Shown one piece after another: positions 1-10,990 of a stretch of DNA of 64,000 bases. This DNA is from Sphaerisporangium rubeum (GTDB taxonomy: Bacteria; Actinomycetota; Actinomycetes; Streptosporangiales; Streptosporangiaceae), in assembly GCF_014207705.1 (NCBI RefSeq), contig NZ_JACHIU010000001.1, positions 6,998,501-7,062,500 of the forward strand. The letters are read 5' to 3'. Position numbers and translations under genes: made by a program. The notes under the pieces were generated by a model, which saw only the letters and a list, made by a program, of their open reading frames with translations, did not search any database and was not told where the DNA came from. The number at the start of each line of letters is the position of its first letter. Positions within the stretch are counted from its first letter, which is position 1.

Positions 1-1147
1 CGAGGCCCGCGCCGAGCCCGGCGATCTGGTAGCCGAGCGAGGCGCCGGTGTAGCGGCTGCGGGTGGCGAACAGCTCGGTGTACAGCGCGGCGAGCGGGCC
101 GAACATCATGGGGTGCAGGACGGACTGGCCGAGGATCAGCGCGATGGTGAGCAGCGCGGCGTTGCCGGTGTTCACCATCGGGAACAGGACGAAGCCGAAC
201 GCGGCCATGAGCACCGCGCCGGCCAGCACGACCGGCCGCCGGCCGACCCGGTCCGACAGCGCGGCCCAGCCTATGATACCGATGACCGCCAGCGCCGACG
301 ACAGCGTGAGGCCGTTCAGCACGGTCTGCCGGGTGAAGCCGGTGCGCACGCCGTACGCGATGAGGTAGGTGGTCAGGGTGCCCTGGGCCACGAACGCCGC
401 CAGGCCGACACCGGCGCCGAGCAGCAGGGCCTTGGGGTGGTTGCGCAGCACGTCGAGCAGCGGCACACGGGTGGCGCGGCTCCGCTCCGCCTCGAACACC
501 GGGGTCTCCTCGACCCGGAGCCGGACGAACAGGCCGATCCCGAGCAGGACGACGCTCATCAGGAACGGGATGCGCCAGCCCCAGCTGAGGAACGCGGCCT
601 CCGAGAGAGTGGCCGCGGTCAGGGTGAGCGCTCCGGTGGAGAGCACCATGCCGAACGGCGCGCCTGCGCTGGTGAAGCTGGCCCACAGGCCGCGTCTGGT
701 GGTGGCGTGCTCGGCGGACATCAGCACCGCGCCGCCCCACTCACCGCCGACCGCGATGCCCTGCAGGACGCGCAGCACGACCAGCGCGACGGGGGCGAGG
801 ACGCCGATCGCCGCGTAGGTCGGGAGGAGGCCGATGAGGGTGCTCGCGACACCCATGAGGATCATGGTGATGACGAGCATGCGCTTGCGGCCGAGCCGGT
901 CACCGAAGTGGCCGAAAAGCACTCCGCCGAGCGGCCGGGCCAGGTAGCCGGTGGCGAACGTGCCGAAGCTCGCCAGCGTGGCGTTCAGCGGATCGAGCGT
1001 GGAGAAGAAGACCTTGCTGAACACCACCGCCGAGGCCGTGGCGTACAGCAGGAAGTCGTAGTACTCGACGACGCTGCCCAGGAAGCTGGACGTGACCGCG
1101 CGCCGGAGTTGGATGCCCTGGGGGGAGGTGACTGATGGGTTCGGCAT
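1..1147 (-). CDS. MFS transporter, metabolite:H+ symporter (MHS) family, C-terminus outside window
   Basis: Reads leftwards from an ATG at 1147 and is still open at base 1, so about 382 N-terminal residues are visible. The protein has the order of hydrophobic segments of a 12-TM MFS permease. It carries the signature loop GHFGDRLGRKRMLV between TM2 and TM3 and the VLQGIAVGGEWGGAVL segment that is characteristic of the MHS family (ProP, ShiA and KgtP relatives), which co-import organic acids, betaines or aromatic acids with protons across the cytoplasmic membrane. The start is supported by a GGAG ribosome site 8 nt upstream. It is divergent from a PaaX-type regulator 190 bp away, which suggests local control and possibly an aromatic or organic acid substrate (inference). 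The substrate cannot be read from sequence. Confidence 0.9.
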   Translation of the reverse strand, partial: MPNPSVTSPQGIQLRRAVTSSFLGSVVEYYDFLLYATASAVVFSKVFFSTLDPLNATLASFGTFATGYLARPLGGVLFGHFGDRLGRKRMLVITMILMGVASTLIGLLPTYAAIGVLAPVALVVLRVLQGIAVGGEWGGAVLMSAEHATTRRGLWASFTSAGAPFGMVLSTGALTLTAATLSEAAFLSWGWRIPFLMSVVLLGIGLFVRLRVEETPVFEAERSRATRVPLLDVLRNHPKALLLGAGVGLAAFVAQGTLTTYLIAYGVRTGFTRQTVLNGLTLSSALAVIGIIGWAALSDRVGRRPVVLAGAVLMAAFGFVLFPMVNTGNAALLTIALILGQSVLHPMMFGPLAALYTELFATRSRYTGASLGYQIAGLGAGL

Positions 1148-1337
1148 GACCGGGCTCCTATGTCTGGGGACGCGACCCGAGCAAACGCTTTCTCGACCCG
1201 GAGGCTAGGCACCTTCGTGACGGCCGTCAATAGTTTGCTCAGTATGCGCCTCTACCTGGCCGCTCAAGCTCCCGCGCGGAGCCCGTACGGCCCTTGCCGC
1301 CGGTGTGCGTCACATCGGCGGACCGTAACCTTTTGGG

Positions 1338-2165
1338 GTGAGTTCCAGCGAGGAGCAGATCGCGCCGTCTGTGCGCCCGCAGTCCCTCATGTTCAGCTTC
1401 CTCGGCATCTACGTGCTCGGACGCGGCACGGCCGTGCACTCCGGAAGCGTCATCGACGTGTTCGCGCGCCTCGGCGTCTCCGAGGAGGCCGTGCGCTCGA
1501 CGTTGGCTCGCATGGTGAAACGGGACCTGCTGGTACGGCACCGGCGGGGACGCAAGGTGTACCTCGGGCTCACCTCGCACGCCGCGCAGGTGCTCGCCGA
1601 CGGACGCAGGCGCGTCTGGGAGACCGGTGTGGTGAACCGGTCCTTCGACGGCACGTGGACGCTCGTCGGGTTCTCCCTGCCGGACAGCAGGCGCAGCACG
1701 CGGCACGACCTGCGGTCCCGCCTGGTCTGGGACGGCTTCGGGCCGCTCCAGAGCGGGTTGTGGATCGCTCCCGGAATGCGGGACGTCACCGAGATCCTCG
1801 CGCCGCTGGACCTCGGTGACAGCGTGACGGTGCTGACGGCGCGGGCCCTCGCGCCGACCGAGGCCGCCGACCTGGTGCGCAAGGCCTTCGACATCGAGCA
1901 GATCGCCGGCCGGTACCTCGCCTTCCTCGCGCGCTGGGACACCGGCCGGCCGCTGCCGTCCGCGCCGGACGACCTCGCGCGCCAGCTCCTGCTGCACACC
2001 GACTGGCTGCAGCTCGTCCGCCAGGACCCGCACCTGCCGGCCGAGCACCTGCCGGCCGGCTGGCCGGCGATCCGGGCCGAGCAGGTGTTCCACGCGCTGG
2101 CTCACGAGTACGAGCCGCGGGCCGGGAAGCTGGCGGACGCCGTGCTCGACGAACTCGCCCTGTGA
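1338..2165 (+). CDS. PaaX family transcriptional regulator
   Basis: 275 residues from a GTG start, close to the usual length of PaaX repressors. Residues about 15-75 form a winged helix (SVIDVFARLGVSEEAVRSTL then LVRHRRGRKVYLGLT). The rest matches the PaaX central and C-terminal regions, including SFDGTWTLVGFSLP and GFGPLQSGLWIAPG. PaaX of E. coli represses phenylacetate catabolism and responds to phenylacetyl-CoA; actinobacterial members control varied acyl or aromatic pathways. No phenylacetate genes are present here, so the divergent MHS transporter is the most likely target (inference). There is no good Shine-Dalgarno before the GTG, so a leaderless transcript or a slightly different start is possible. 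Confidence 0.88.
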   Translation: MSSSEEQIAPSVRPQSLMFSFLGIYVLGRGTAVHSGSVIDVFARLGVSEEAVRSTLARMVKRDLLVRHRRGRKVYLGLTSHAAQVLADGRRRVWETGVVNRSFDGTWTLVGFSLPDSRRSTRHDLRSRLVWDGFGPLQSGLWIAPGMRDVTEILAPLDLGDSVTVLTARALAPTEAADLVRKAFDIEQIAGRYLAFLARWDTGRPLPSAPDDLARQLLLHTDWLQLVRQDPHLPAEHLPAGWPAIRAEQVFHALAHEYEPRAGKLADAVLDELAL

Positions 2166-2174
2166 CCCGCGGGG

Positions 2175-2208
2175 GTGGTGCGAGCCCCGGGCCGGGGGCT
2201 CGCACCAC
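2175..2208. terminator. Bidirectional hairpin between convergent genes
   Basis: A perfect 14-bp stem (2175-2188 pairs with 2195-2208, arm GTGGTGCGAGCCCC) with a 6-nt loop lies between the stop of the PaaX gene and the stop of the esterase gene on the opposite strand. There is no U-tract, which is common for actinobacterial terminators. Confidence 0.65.
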
Positions 2209-2223
2209 TGAGGGGTCCGCGGT

Positions 2224-3591
2224 TCACGAGCAGGGGGTGCCGTTCAGAGCGAACTGCGCGGGTGAGTTGTTGGTGCCGCTGTAGGTGCCCTGGAAACCGA
2301 AGGTCGTCTCGGCCCCTGGAGCGATGGTGGGGTTGTAGGAGACGTTGCGTGCGGTCGCCTGCGTACCCGACTGCGTCACCGTGGCGTTCCAGGCGTTGGT
2401 GACCTGCTGGTTACCCGGCCAGGTCCAGGTGACGGTCCAGCCGTTCACCGTGGCGGTGCCGGTGTTGGTGACGGTGACGTTGGCGGTGAAGCCGTTGTTC
2501 CAGGTGTTCGGGACGTAGGTGGCGCGGCACGTGCCACCGGTGGTCGGCGTCGGGGTGGGGGTCGGCGTGACCGTGGGGGTCGGGGTGGGGGTCGGGGTGG
2601 GGGTCGGGGTGGGGGTCGGGGTGGGGGTCGGGGTGGGGGTCGGTGTCGGTGTCGGGGTGGGGCTGGGACTGGTGCTGCTCAGGCCGAAGAAGTCGATGGC
2701 GCGTTGGGCCATGCCGGTGGAGGGGAGGCTGTGGCCGGCGCCTTGGACGGTGATGGCTTCGACCTTGACGTTGCCGGAGCTGTCGGCGTAGCTGCGGCGG
2801 TTCCAGTTGGTCTGGATGGTGTCGGTCCTGGTGGGGGTCTGGCTGAGGCCGTGGACGTTGGTCCACTGCTTGACTTCTTCTTCGAGTTCGGAGTAGGCGA
2901 CGACGTTGTCGCTGGTGCCGTGCCAGGCCTGCATGCGGGGCCAGGGTCCGCGGAAGCTGGGGTTGGCGTTGCGTGCGCGGTCGCCCCAGGCCTGTGCGCT
3001 GATGTTGACGCAGGGTGCGGAGTTTCCGCCGGGTGAGTAGGCGGCCTCGTTGGGGAAGCAGGTGAACGGTACTCCCATGAACGCGGCGCCGGCTTTGAAG
3101 ACCTCGGGGTAGAGGGCGAGCATGGCGTTGGTCATCATGGCGCCGGAGGAGCTGCCGGTGGCGTAGACGCGGCCGGGGTCGCCGCCGCGGTTCTGCTGTA
3201 CCCAGGTGATCATGGACATCAGGGACACCGGGTCGGTCTGGCCGCCTCGGACCTTGGAGGCTTCGGACCAGTTGTCGAAGCAGTTGCCCTTCTTGCTGGC
3301 GGAGGGGTAGATGACGATGAAGCCGTAGCGGTTGGCCAGGGTGGCGAACTCGCTGGAGGAGTAGAAGCCGGGGCCCGATCCGCCGCAGGGGTGCATGGCC
3401 AGGATGATCGCCGGGTTCGTGGGGCGGTTGTCCGGGATGTACACGTGCATGCGCAGGTTGCCGGGGTTGGCGCCGAAGTTGGTGACTTCGGTCAGTGTCG
3501 CGGCGGCGGCGGGGTGTGTGAACACCAGGGCCGCGACAGCGGACAGCAGCACGGCGCCGGCGCCTGCCAGCGCGGTGATGATTCGCTTCAT
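2224..3591 (-). CDS. Secreted CE1/PHB-depolymerase-type esterase with C-terminal CBM2
   Basis: 455 residues. The start is the ATG at 3591, preceded by GGAGAG and opening a clear Sec signal peptide ([20 protein letters not shown], cleaved near HPAAAA). The frame runs open further upstream but that extension is not protein-like. The catalytic domain (about 35-310) is of the extracellular short-chain polyhydroxyalkanoate depolymerase / feruloyl-acetylxylan esterase type: oxyanion region HPCGGSG, nucleophile box GSSSGAMM and a late GAGHSLP histidine. A Pro-Thr linker follows, then a CBM2 cellulose-binding domain (about 350-455) with the conserved NGWTVTWTW and ARNVSYN motifs and terminal cysteines. 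The likely role is removal of acyl groups from plant polysaccharide while bound to cellulose. True PHB hydrolysis cannot be excluded. A GAAACTTTC element lies about 205 bp upstream. Confidence 0.9.
   Translation of the reverse strand: MKRIITALAGAGAVLLSAVAALVFTHPAAAATLTEVTNFGANPGNLRMHVYIPDNRPTNPAIILAMHPCGGSGPGFYSSSEFATLANRYGFIVIYPSASKKGNCFDNWSEASKVRGGQTDPVSLMSMITWVQQNRGGDPGRVYATGSSSGAMMTNAMLALYPEVFKAGAAFMGVPFTCFPNEAAYSPGGNSAPCVNISAQAWGDRARNANPSFRGPWPRMQAWHGTSDNVVAYSELEEEVKQWTNVHGLSQTPTRTDTIQTNWNRRSYADSSGNVKVEAITVQGAGHSLPSTGMAQRAIDFFGLSSTSPSPTPTPTPTPTPTPTPTPTPTPTPTPTPTPTVTPTPTPTPTTGGTCRATYVPNTWNNGFTANVTVTNTGTATVNGWTVTWTWPGNQQVTNAWNATVTQSGTQATARNVSYNPTIAPGAETTFGFQGTYSGTNNSPAQFALNGTPCS
2543..2664. 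repeat. 12-bp tandem repeats encoding a Pro-Thr linker
   Basis: Near-perfect tandem copies of CGGGGTGGGGGT (plus-strand view) encode the PTPT linker between the esterase and CBM2 domains. Similar arrays occur at about 4673-4785 (CotH gene), 8697-8765 (ricin-domain esterase) and, shorter, near 10108-10140. Confidence 0.85.
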
Positions 3592-3756
3592 CCGCTCTCC
3601 TCTGCTTGGACGATGGGGGATCTTGACTGCCTGGTGTGCGGTGCCGCGGCACGTGCCCGCGCACGAGGACTCACCGCCTGCCGGTATAGAAGTGCGCCAA
3701 CCCCGCGTCAAGGCGTCGCCGTACGGTCGGCGAGCGCCTCGGGTCAATGCCCTGCA

Positions 3757-3788
3757 TATCAAGCTACTTGTTATCAAGTAGCTTGATA
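3757..3788. promoter_or_regulatory. MarR-type palindromic operator
   Basis: A perfect inverted repeat: TATCAAGCTACTTG (3757-3770), spacer TTAT, CAAGTAGCTTGATA (3775-3788). It can also be read as two adjacent 17-bp MarR-like boxes, TATCAAG-N3-CTTGTTA (3757-3773) and TATCAAG-N3-CTTGATA (3772-3788). It lies 46 bp upstream of the MarR gene and between divergent genes, so autoregulation and control of the esterase are both plausible. Confidence 0.75.
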
Positions 3789-3795
3789 TAGCCGC

Positions 3796-3804
3796 GAAAC
3801 TTTC
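3796..3804. promoter_or_regulatory. GAAACTTTC element (CAZyme-associated motif)
   Basis: A 9-bp interrupted palindrome of the GAAANTTTC class reported upstream of streptomycete xylanase genes (from memory). It sits between the esterase gene and the MarR gene, just upstream of the presumed MarR promoter (TTTCAG 3801-3806, TATGGT 3823-3828, 16-bp spacer). Confidence 0.55.
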
Positions 3805-3834
3805 AGCCATGGGACCACGGGTTATGGTCTTCCG

Positions 3835-4305
3835 GTGACCCCGCGTCGAACCACTCGCCCTCGCCTGTCCACCGCGCAGGCGCCGCGCCTGAGCTACCTG
3901 GTCTACCGCCTGGAGCGCCGCATCCGGGCCCACCTCGACGACGCCCTCTCCGAGCTCGGTGTGACCACCCCCGCCTATATGGCGCTGAGCGAGCTGCGCA
4001 CCCGCGACGGGGTCTCGTCGGCGGAGCTGGCCCGCATCGCCTTCGTCACGCCGCAGGCCATGAACCTTGTGGTCCGTGACCTGGAACAACGCGGCCTCAT
4101 CCGCCGCGATCCGCACCCCGGTGGCGGCCGTGTCCTGTGCGCGCGCCTCACCCGTGAAGGGCTGGCCCTGCTGCGGCGGTGCGACCGCCTGCTCGACGAC
4201 ATCGAACAGGCCATGCTCGCCGAGATCGACGCGCCGACCCGCGAGACGCTGGTGAACGGCCTCACCGTGTGCGCGCGTGCGCTGCGGCCCGACACGCCGG
4301 TCTGA
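3835..4305 (+). CDS. MarR family transcriptional regulator
   Basis: 156 residues with the MarR layout: a helical N-terminus ([20 protein letters not shown]), a winged helix at about 60-115 ([20 protein letters not shown] then [20 protein letters not shown]) and a C-terminal dimerisation helix. The GTG start has no Shine-Dalgarno and lies only 6 nt after a TATGGT -10-like hexamer, so the mRNA is probably leaderless. A strong palindromic operator sits immediately upstream. MarR proteins usually sense small aromatic or phenolic ligands. Given the neighbouring feruloyl/acetyl esterase, a hydroxycinnamate-like ligand is an attractive but unproven guess. Confidence 0.88.
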   Translation: MTPRRTTRPRLSTAQAPRLSYLVYRLERRIRAHLDDALSELGVTTPAYMALSELRTRDGVSSAELARIAFVTPQAMNLVVRDLEQRGLIRRDPHPGGGRVLCARLTREGLALLRRCDRLLDDIEQAMLAEIDAPTRETLVNGLTVCARALRPDTPV

Positions 4306-4314
4306 CCCGCGTGG

Positions 4315-4357
4315 CGGCGCGCGTACCCGGCATGAATCTTTCCGGGTACGCGCGCCG
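4315..4357. terminator. Bidirectional hairpin terminator
   Basis: A perfect 16-bp stem (arm CGGCGCGCGTACCCGG, 4315-4330 with 4342-4357) and 11-nt loop lies between the convergent MarR and CotH genes. Confidence 0.7.
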
Positions 4358-4362
4358 CGCCG

Positions 4363-6444
4363 TCAGCTTCCCGCGCAGGTGAGTGCGGGCCTGCCGGGGG
4401 TGGAGCTCGCCGAGCCGAGGAATCCGAACGTGGTGCTCGCGCCGGCCGCGAGGGAACCGTTGTAGGAGACGTTGCGCGCGGTGACCGCCGTCCCCTGCGT
4501 CGTGAGTGTCGTGTTCCACGCCTGGGTGACGGCCTCGCCGTTCGCGAGCGTCCAGGTCACCGTCCAGGTGCCGATCGGCGTGGCACCCGCCGTGACCTTG
4601 ACCTCACCCTGGAAGCCGCCGGACCACTGGTTGACCAGCGTGTACGTCGCGGTGCACCGGGCCCCGGCGGTCGGGGTCGGCGTGGGGGTGGGGGTCGGCG
4701 TCACGGTCGGGGTCGGTGTCGGGGTCACGGTCGGTGTGGGGGTCGGTGTCGGGGTCGGTGTCGGGGTCGGGGTCGGTGTGGTGACCGCGCCGCCCCAGCC
4801 GGCCGTGGTGTCGAGCCAGGCCGCGCGGCGCTGCATCCAGTCGCGCATGGCCTGCACCTGGCCCTGCCAGGTCGACGCGGTGGGGGTGATGAAGAAGGCG
4901 ACCTGGCGGCTGGTCAGGTTCGGCCAGCGCTGGAAGTTGCGCTGCGCGGCGTTGGTCAGCGGCCTGCTGAGCGCGTCGATCCTGGTCTGCAGGGACGCGT
5001 CGGACAGGATGCCGCGGCGCAGCGACTGCCAGCGGGCCCGCACCTCGTTGAGGAAGGCCGGGTCCCGGACGAGCTGGATGAACCAGTCGTTGGCCGACGG
5101 CTGCCGGGTCTGCTGATACTGCCAGCCCGCGATCTGGTCGTTCTGGAAGAACCCGCCGACGCCGAACGTGAGGTCGAAGTCCCACAGCGGCCCGGCGAAG
5201 ATCTTGGTGCCCCGGTCCTTGTGGAAGTAGGCGCTGCGGATGTACGCGTCCATGCCTCTGCTGAACTCGTTCATGATCAGGTAGTCGATGAAGGACGGGA
5301 CGTCGATGTAGGCCCGGTAGCCGGTGGCGGGATCGGCGAAGTTCGGTGCGCGCAGGACGTTGTGGAACTCCTGCAGATACCCGCGCAGCCATTCCTTCTG
5401 CTGAGAGTTGAGCGGGTCGGGGTCCACCACCTCCAGGTAGTTCCAGCAGGTGGCGGACTGGCCGGTGCACGGCAGCGTCGGCTCCTCCGCGGCCATCCAC
5501 TCGAACTTGAAGATGTACCCGCCGGTGATCTTCGGCAGGGTCGTGTCGTCCTCGTCCAGTTGCTTCAAATCGAGACGGTTCTTGCTGTTCTTGATCGTCT
5601 CGACGAGCATGTAGACACCCATGTAGTCGTTGCTCCCGACCGGCGTGGCGTCGGTGTTCAGGTAGAACTCGACGAACGCGTACCGCGGCGCCTTCAGGCC
5701 CATCTCCCTGCCGAGGTCGTACGACAGGGCCTCCCTGATCAGCGACTTGTCGGGGAACGGGCCGCGCAGCACCCAGTCGGAGTCGGCCGGCATGCCGAGC
5801 ACCGGATGGTCGGCGTCGTCATCGTCGTTGTCGCGGAACTCCAGGCGGTACGGGGCCTTCTCGAACGAGGCGGACGACTGGCCGCGCAGGTGGAAACCGG
5901 CGCGGGTGGCGAGCGCCGGCGCGGCGCCGAGTGTCGTCGTCCCGCCGGCCGGCGGCTGGAAGAGCATGGCGGCGGCGTCGAAGTACTCACGCGCGGGCTT
6001 GCCGGCGCCGTAGGAGTCGAGCACGAGGACCGGCAGGTCGTGCGCCGTGGTGACGTCACGGGCCACGTACATGGCGGTGCCAGGCGCGCCGGACGCCGTC
6101 GTGCCGGTGAAGGCCTGGGCCCGCAGCTGGGTGGTCCTGGTGAACCGCAGTGGCGTGTCCTGGTAGAGCGCCGAGGAGGCGGTCGGCAGCCGGCCGTCGG
6201 TGGTGTAGCGGATCTGGGCCCCGCTGACGGTGGTGCTCAGCGACACCGACACCTGGCTCTGGAAGGTGCCGCTCGGGACCGAGAAGGTGATGTCCCCGGT
6301 CAGGTCGGCCGCGGCGGTGCTCGCGGCCGAGACGTGCGGCTGTTCGGCGGTGGCCGGTGACGGGGTGAGGAGCGCCGCGACGATCGTCGCGGCGACCGCG
6401 ACCCTCGCGGTGCGGCCGCCGTGGCGGCGGGGGATCAGACGCAC
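4363..6444 (-). CDS. Secreted CotH family kinase-like protein with CBM2
   Basis: 693 residues. The GTG at 6444 is chosen because it follows AGGAGG by 4 nt and opens a signal peptide (RTARVAVAATIVAALLTPSP, cleaved near ATA). Order: a chitobiase C-terminal-like beta domain with IRYTTDGRLPTASS (about 45-105); the CotH core (about 120-560) with HLRGQSSASFEKAPYRLEF, DKSLIREALSYDLGREMG and the metal-binding GPLWDFDLTFG; a Pro-Thr linker; and a C-terminal CBM2 (about 590-693). CotH proteins are atypical protein kinases, described for Bacillus spore coat, and dockerin-bearing forms occur in cellulosomal clostridia. Here the domain is exported and tethered to cellulose. The gene overlaps the end of the VTC gene by 10 nt, so translation is probably coupled in the DUF4956-VTC-CotH operon. 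Confidence 0.9.
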   Translation of the reverse strand: MRLIPRRHGGRTARVAVAATIVAALLTPSPATAEQPHVSAASTAAADLTGDITFSVPSGTFQSQVSVSLSTTVSGAQIRYTTDGRLPTASSALYQDTPLRFTRTTQLRAQAFTGTTASGAPGTAMYVARDVTTAHDLPVLVLDSYGAGKPAREYFDAAAMLFQPPAGGTTTLGAAPALATRAGFHLRGQSSASFEKAPYRLEFRDNDDDDADHPVLGMPADSDWVLRGPFPDKSLIREALSYDLGREMGLKAPRYAFVEFYLNTDATPVGSNDYMGVYMLVETIKNSKNRLDLKQLDEDDTTLPKITGGYIFKFEWMAAEEPTLPCTGQSATCWNYLEVVDPDPLNSQQKEWLRGYLQEFHNVLRAPNFADPATGYRAYIDVPSFIDYLIMNEFSRGMDAYIRSAYFHKDRGTKIFAGPLWDFDLTFGVGGFFQNDQIAGWQYQQTRQPSANDWFIQLVRDPAFLNEVRARWQSLRRGILSDASLQTRIDALSRPLTNAAQRNFQRWPNLTSRQVAFFITPTASTWQGQVQAMRDWMQRRAAWLDTTAGWGGAVTTPTPTPTPTPTPTPTPTVTPTPTPTVTPTPTPTPTPTAGARCTATYTLVNQWSGGFQGEVKVTAGATPIGTWTVTWTLANGEAVTQAWNTTLTTQGTAVTARNVSYNGSLAAGASTTFGFLGSASSTPGRPALTCAGS

Positions 6445-7265
6445 GATGCCTCCTGTTCGGGCCGGGGGGAGAGTGCCGGCGCCGGGGTCGCCGGCGCGAT
6501 GGTGCCGCGGAAGTGGCGGCGCAGCGTGCGCCGCCACGGGCCGTCCGGCAGGTCGAGGCGCAGAGCGGCCAGGCCGGTGGCGTACTTGGAGATGCGGGCC
6601 GGCCGCGTCCCCGCGCGCCACAGCACGCGGTCGACCGGTGTGGCCGCCGAGGCCGACTTGGTCTCGACGACGGCGACGCCGGACAGCCGCAGCGTGGCGC
6701 CGCCGTACCGCCAGGCGAGGTCGGTGTCGATGGTGACCCTGCTCTCGGATTCCGGCAGCAGCAGGGTGGCGCGGCGGTACTCGGTGACGAGAACCGGGTC
6801 GAGCGGGGTGCCGGTGGCGAGGCCGAGCGACTCGCGTGCGAGCACCTCGTCGACGAAGCCGCGTCCGGGGTGGACGGTCTCGCCGTCGCGGGGGTCGTAG
6901 AGCAGGCGATGCTTGGTGACGCTCCCCCGCGCGCCGTTGATCTTGACTTCGAGGCCGCACTGGCCGGAGTCGAGGTAGGTGCGGGTGCGGACCTTGAAAC
7001 GCCGCCGCCTGCGGTACGCCGCGTCGTGATAGCTCGCGAGCCACGGCGTGTCGAAGTACACCGACCGGTACTGGAAGACGCGCGCGCCGTCGATGTCCAG
7101 CGCCTGCGCGTACGGCGCGACCTGTCCGAGCAGCGCCGGCAGGACCGCCTCGGGGACCAGGTACTTGCGGTCCACCCGGGTCTGCAAGGCGGCGCGTTCG
7201 ACGAGCTCGGCGAGCCCGACCGGCGCCAGCCCCGCCAGGGCCTCGACGGGGAACGCCGCGGTCAC
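6435..7265 (-). CDS. VTC-domain polyphosphate polymerase-like protein
   Basis: 276 residues, the length of a stand-alone VTC catalytic domain without the SPX module of the yeast protein. Diagnostic tunnel-enzyme motifs are visible: DRKYLVP near residue 35, YRSVYFDTPWLASYHDA then RRRRFKVRTRTYLDSGQCG with LEVKIN at about 75-120, an internal VTEYRRATLLL, VVETKSA, and the late SKYATGL. Yeast Vtc4 polymerises ATP gamma-phosphate into polyphosphate. Bacterial homologues co-occur with CotH and DUF4956 but their product is not established. The start codon overlaps the DUF4956 stop by 4 nt and the stop overlaps the CotH start, giving a tightly coupled operon. Confidence 0.88.
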   Translation of the reverse strand: MTAAFPVEALAGLAPVGLAELVERAALQTRVDRKYLVPEAVLPALLGQVAPYAQALDIDGARVFQYRSVYFDTPWLASYHDAAYRRRRRFKVRTRTYLDSGQCGLEVKINGARGSVTKHRLLYDPRDGETVHPGRGFVDEVLARESLGLATGTPLDPVLVTEYRRATLLLPESESRVTIDTDLAWRYGGATLRLSGVAVVETKSASAATPVDRVLWRAGTRPARISKYATGLAALRLDLPDGPWRRTLRRHFRGTIAPATPAPALSPRPEQEASCV

Positions 7266-7858
7266 GGACGTGCTCCCGTGCGCGCGGGTTCGGCGGTCAC
7301 GAGACGTTCCGACCGCGCGTACCTGACGTCGACCACGGTGGTCTCGTTGACCAGGTCGAGCCGCTGGACGGTGACGGCGTGCACGCGTGCGTCGAGCAGT
7401 TGCTCAAGGTGCGCCACCAGCGCGACGTGGTCGGTGATGGCCGAGTCCAGCACCAGGATCTGGTGCCGGTAGTTCCGGAGCAGGCGCCGGTGGTCGCCGA
7501 GGAACATCACCACGAGGATGAGCGCCATCAGTCCGCCGCTGAGCCACACCGCGGTGGTGCTGAGCGCGCCGAGTATCCCGAGGGCGAGGGCCGAGAAGTA
7601 GTACGCGACCTCGTGCTGGTCCAGTTCGGTCGAGCGCAGGCGGATGATGGACAGCACGCCGAACAGCGCCAGCCCGAGCCCGAGCCCCGCGCCGGCGTTG
7701 CTCGCGCTCAGCGCGCTCGCCACCGCGAGGACGCCGACGTTGACCCCGAGGTAGGCGACGACCAGGTCGCGGCGACGGTGCCGGGGGAAGTAGAGACCGA
7801 AGACGAGCAGGACCACCGCGCAGATGTCGACGGCGAACAGGACGAGCTGTGAGATCAC
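7262..7858 (-). CDS. DUF4956 membrane protein
   Basis: 198 residues from a GTG start with AGGAGG 7 nt upstream. Four hydrophobic segments occupy about 1-130, and the family core LFGVLSIIRLRSTELDQHEVAYYFSALALG is split between the third and fourth segments (about 85-112). A soluble tail of about 65 residues follows (VLDSAITDHVALVAHLEQLL onwards). DUF4956 proteins have no proven function but are repeatedly found with VTC and CotH genes. The obvious model is a membrane partner that links polyphosphate chemistry inside to CotH outside (inference). First gene of the three-gene operon, with a GAAACTTTC dyad 78-110 bp upstream. Confidence 0.87.
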   Translation of the reverse strand: MISQLVLFAVDICAVVLLVFGLYFPRHRRRDLVVAYLGVNVGVLAVASALSASNAGAGLGLGLALFGVLSIIRLRSTELDQHEVAYYFSALALGILGALSTTAVWLSGGLMALILVVMFLGDHRRLLRNYRHQILVLDSAITDHVALVAHLEQLLDARVHAVTVQRLDLVNETTVVDVRYARSERLVTAEPARTGARP

Positions 7859-8197
7859 GTTCGGTCCTCCTGAGCCATTGGGGACAGGTCAGGCACCGCA
7901 CGCTTCCTCGGCGCGGGTCCACCAGGAAGCGCGCGCCGAAACTTTCATGCGAGGTCATAAAGTTTCGGGAATCGACTCGACACCATAAGTTCCAGAAAGG
8001 TGACCAGTCAATGAACGTGTGTCGAACTCCCCACGTGCACGCGTTCACATTCCGGCGTACCGGCACCGCTTCTTCGGCAGCTCGGACGCGGACATCCTCT
8101 TCTGTGGCCGCTCTCGCACGACGGAGCGGACGACGCGTAACGCGTCGTCCGCACGGCTCGGGAGGGTGAAAATTTCGTGGCGCCTAGAAGACGTGCG
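7859..8197. other. Gene-poor region with regulatory DNA and a GC-rich hairpin
   Basis: Contains the GAAACTTTC dyad (7936-7968), a perfect 12-bp hairpin without T-tract (GCGGACGACGCG at 8126-8137 pairing with 8141-8152, loop TAA) and a second GAAANTTTC match, GAAAATTTC at 8168-8176. A short open frame from an ATG at 8011 is the only coding candidate and is not convincing. Confidence 0.5.
7936..7968 (-). promoter_or_regulatory. Dyad containing GAAACTTTC upstream of the CotH operon
   Basis: Arms CCGAAACTTT (7936-7945) and AAAGTTTCGG (7959-7968) are a perfect 10-bp inverted repeat with a 13-bp spacer. The left arm continues to a full GAAACTTTC (7938-7946). Its position 78-110 bp before the DUF4956 start fits an operator for the DUF4956-VTC-CotH operon. 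Confidence 0.65.
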
Positions 8198-8243
8198 AAA
8201 AAGACGGACCACCGCCACCTTCCCCTGGTGGCGGTGGTCCGTC
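8198..8243 (-). terminator. Rho-independent terminator of the esterase operon
   Basis: A perfect 17-bp stem (GACGGACCACCGCCACC at 8203-8219 with 8227-8243, 7-nt loop) is followed on the minus strand by TTTTT (8202-8198), directly downstream of the ricin-domain esterase gene. Confidence 0.88.
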
Positions 8244-8298
8244 GTCGTCACCGGCCGGCTGAGACCGCCCAGGCGCCTGCCGGTGACCGTTCAGAGGG

Positions 8299-10849
<2,551 letters not shown>

Positions 10850-10870
10850 AGAGTTTCCCTTTCGCAGGCT

Positions 10871-10884
10871 TGTTAGCGCTAACA
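10871..10884. promoter_or_regulatory. LacI-family operator, promoter-proximal
   Basis: TGTTAGCGCTAACA is a perfect 14-bp palindrome with the central CG typical of LacI/GalR-family operators, 22 bp before the SGNH esterase start codon, a position suited to repression. Confidence 0.75.
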
Positions 10885-10990
10885 CTCAGTAATGAGACGC
10901 GCTCACCGATATTGGACATGTTGGCTCGTGATTCCACACGAACCGTGGAGGGAAATGCCGACCCCGAGCACACCGCACTCAGCACTTGGC

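Noticed and set aside
113-1135. Long plus-strand open frame over the MHS transporter
   Set aside because: Its product is Arg/Gly/Gln-rich with no fold-like pattern, while the minus strand encodes a clear 12-TM transporter.
2557-2665. CRISPR-like or telomere-like array
   Set aside because: The repeats are contiguous 12-mers without spacers and encode a Pro-Thr linker.
8011-8169. Possible 52-residue leader peptide starting MNVCRTPHVHAF
   Set aside because: The Shine-Dalgarno spacing is poor, the product becomes low-complexity Arg/Ser/Thr, and no plus-strand gene follows that it could lead.
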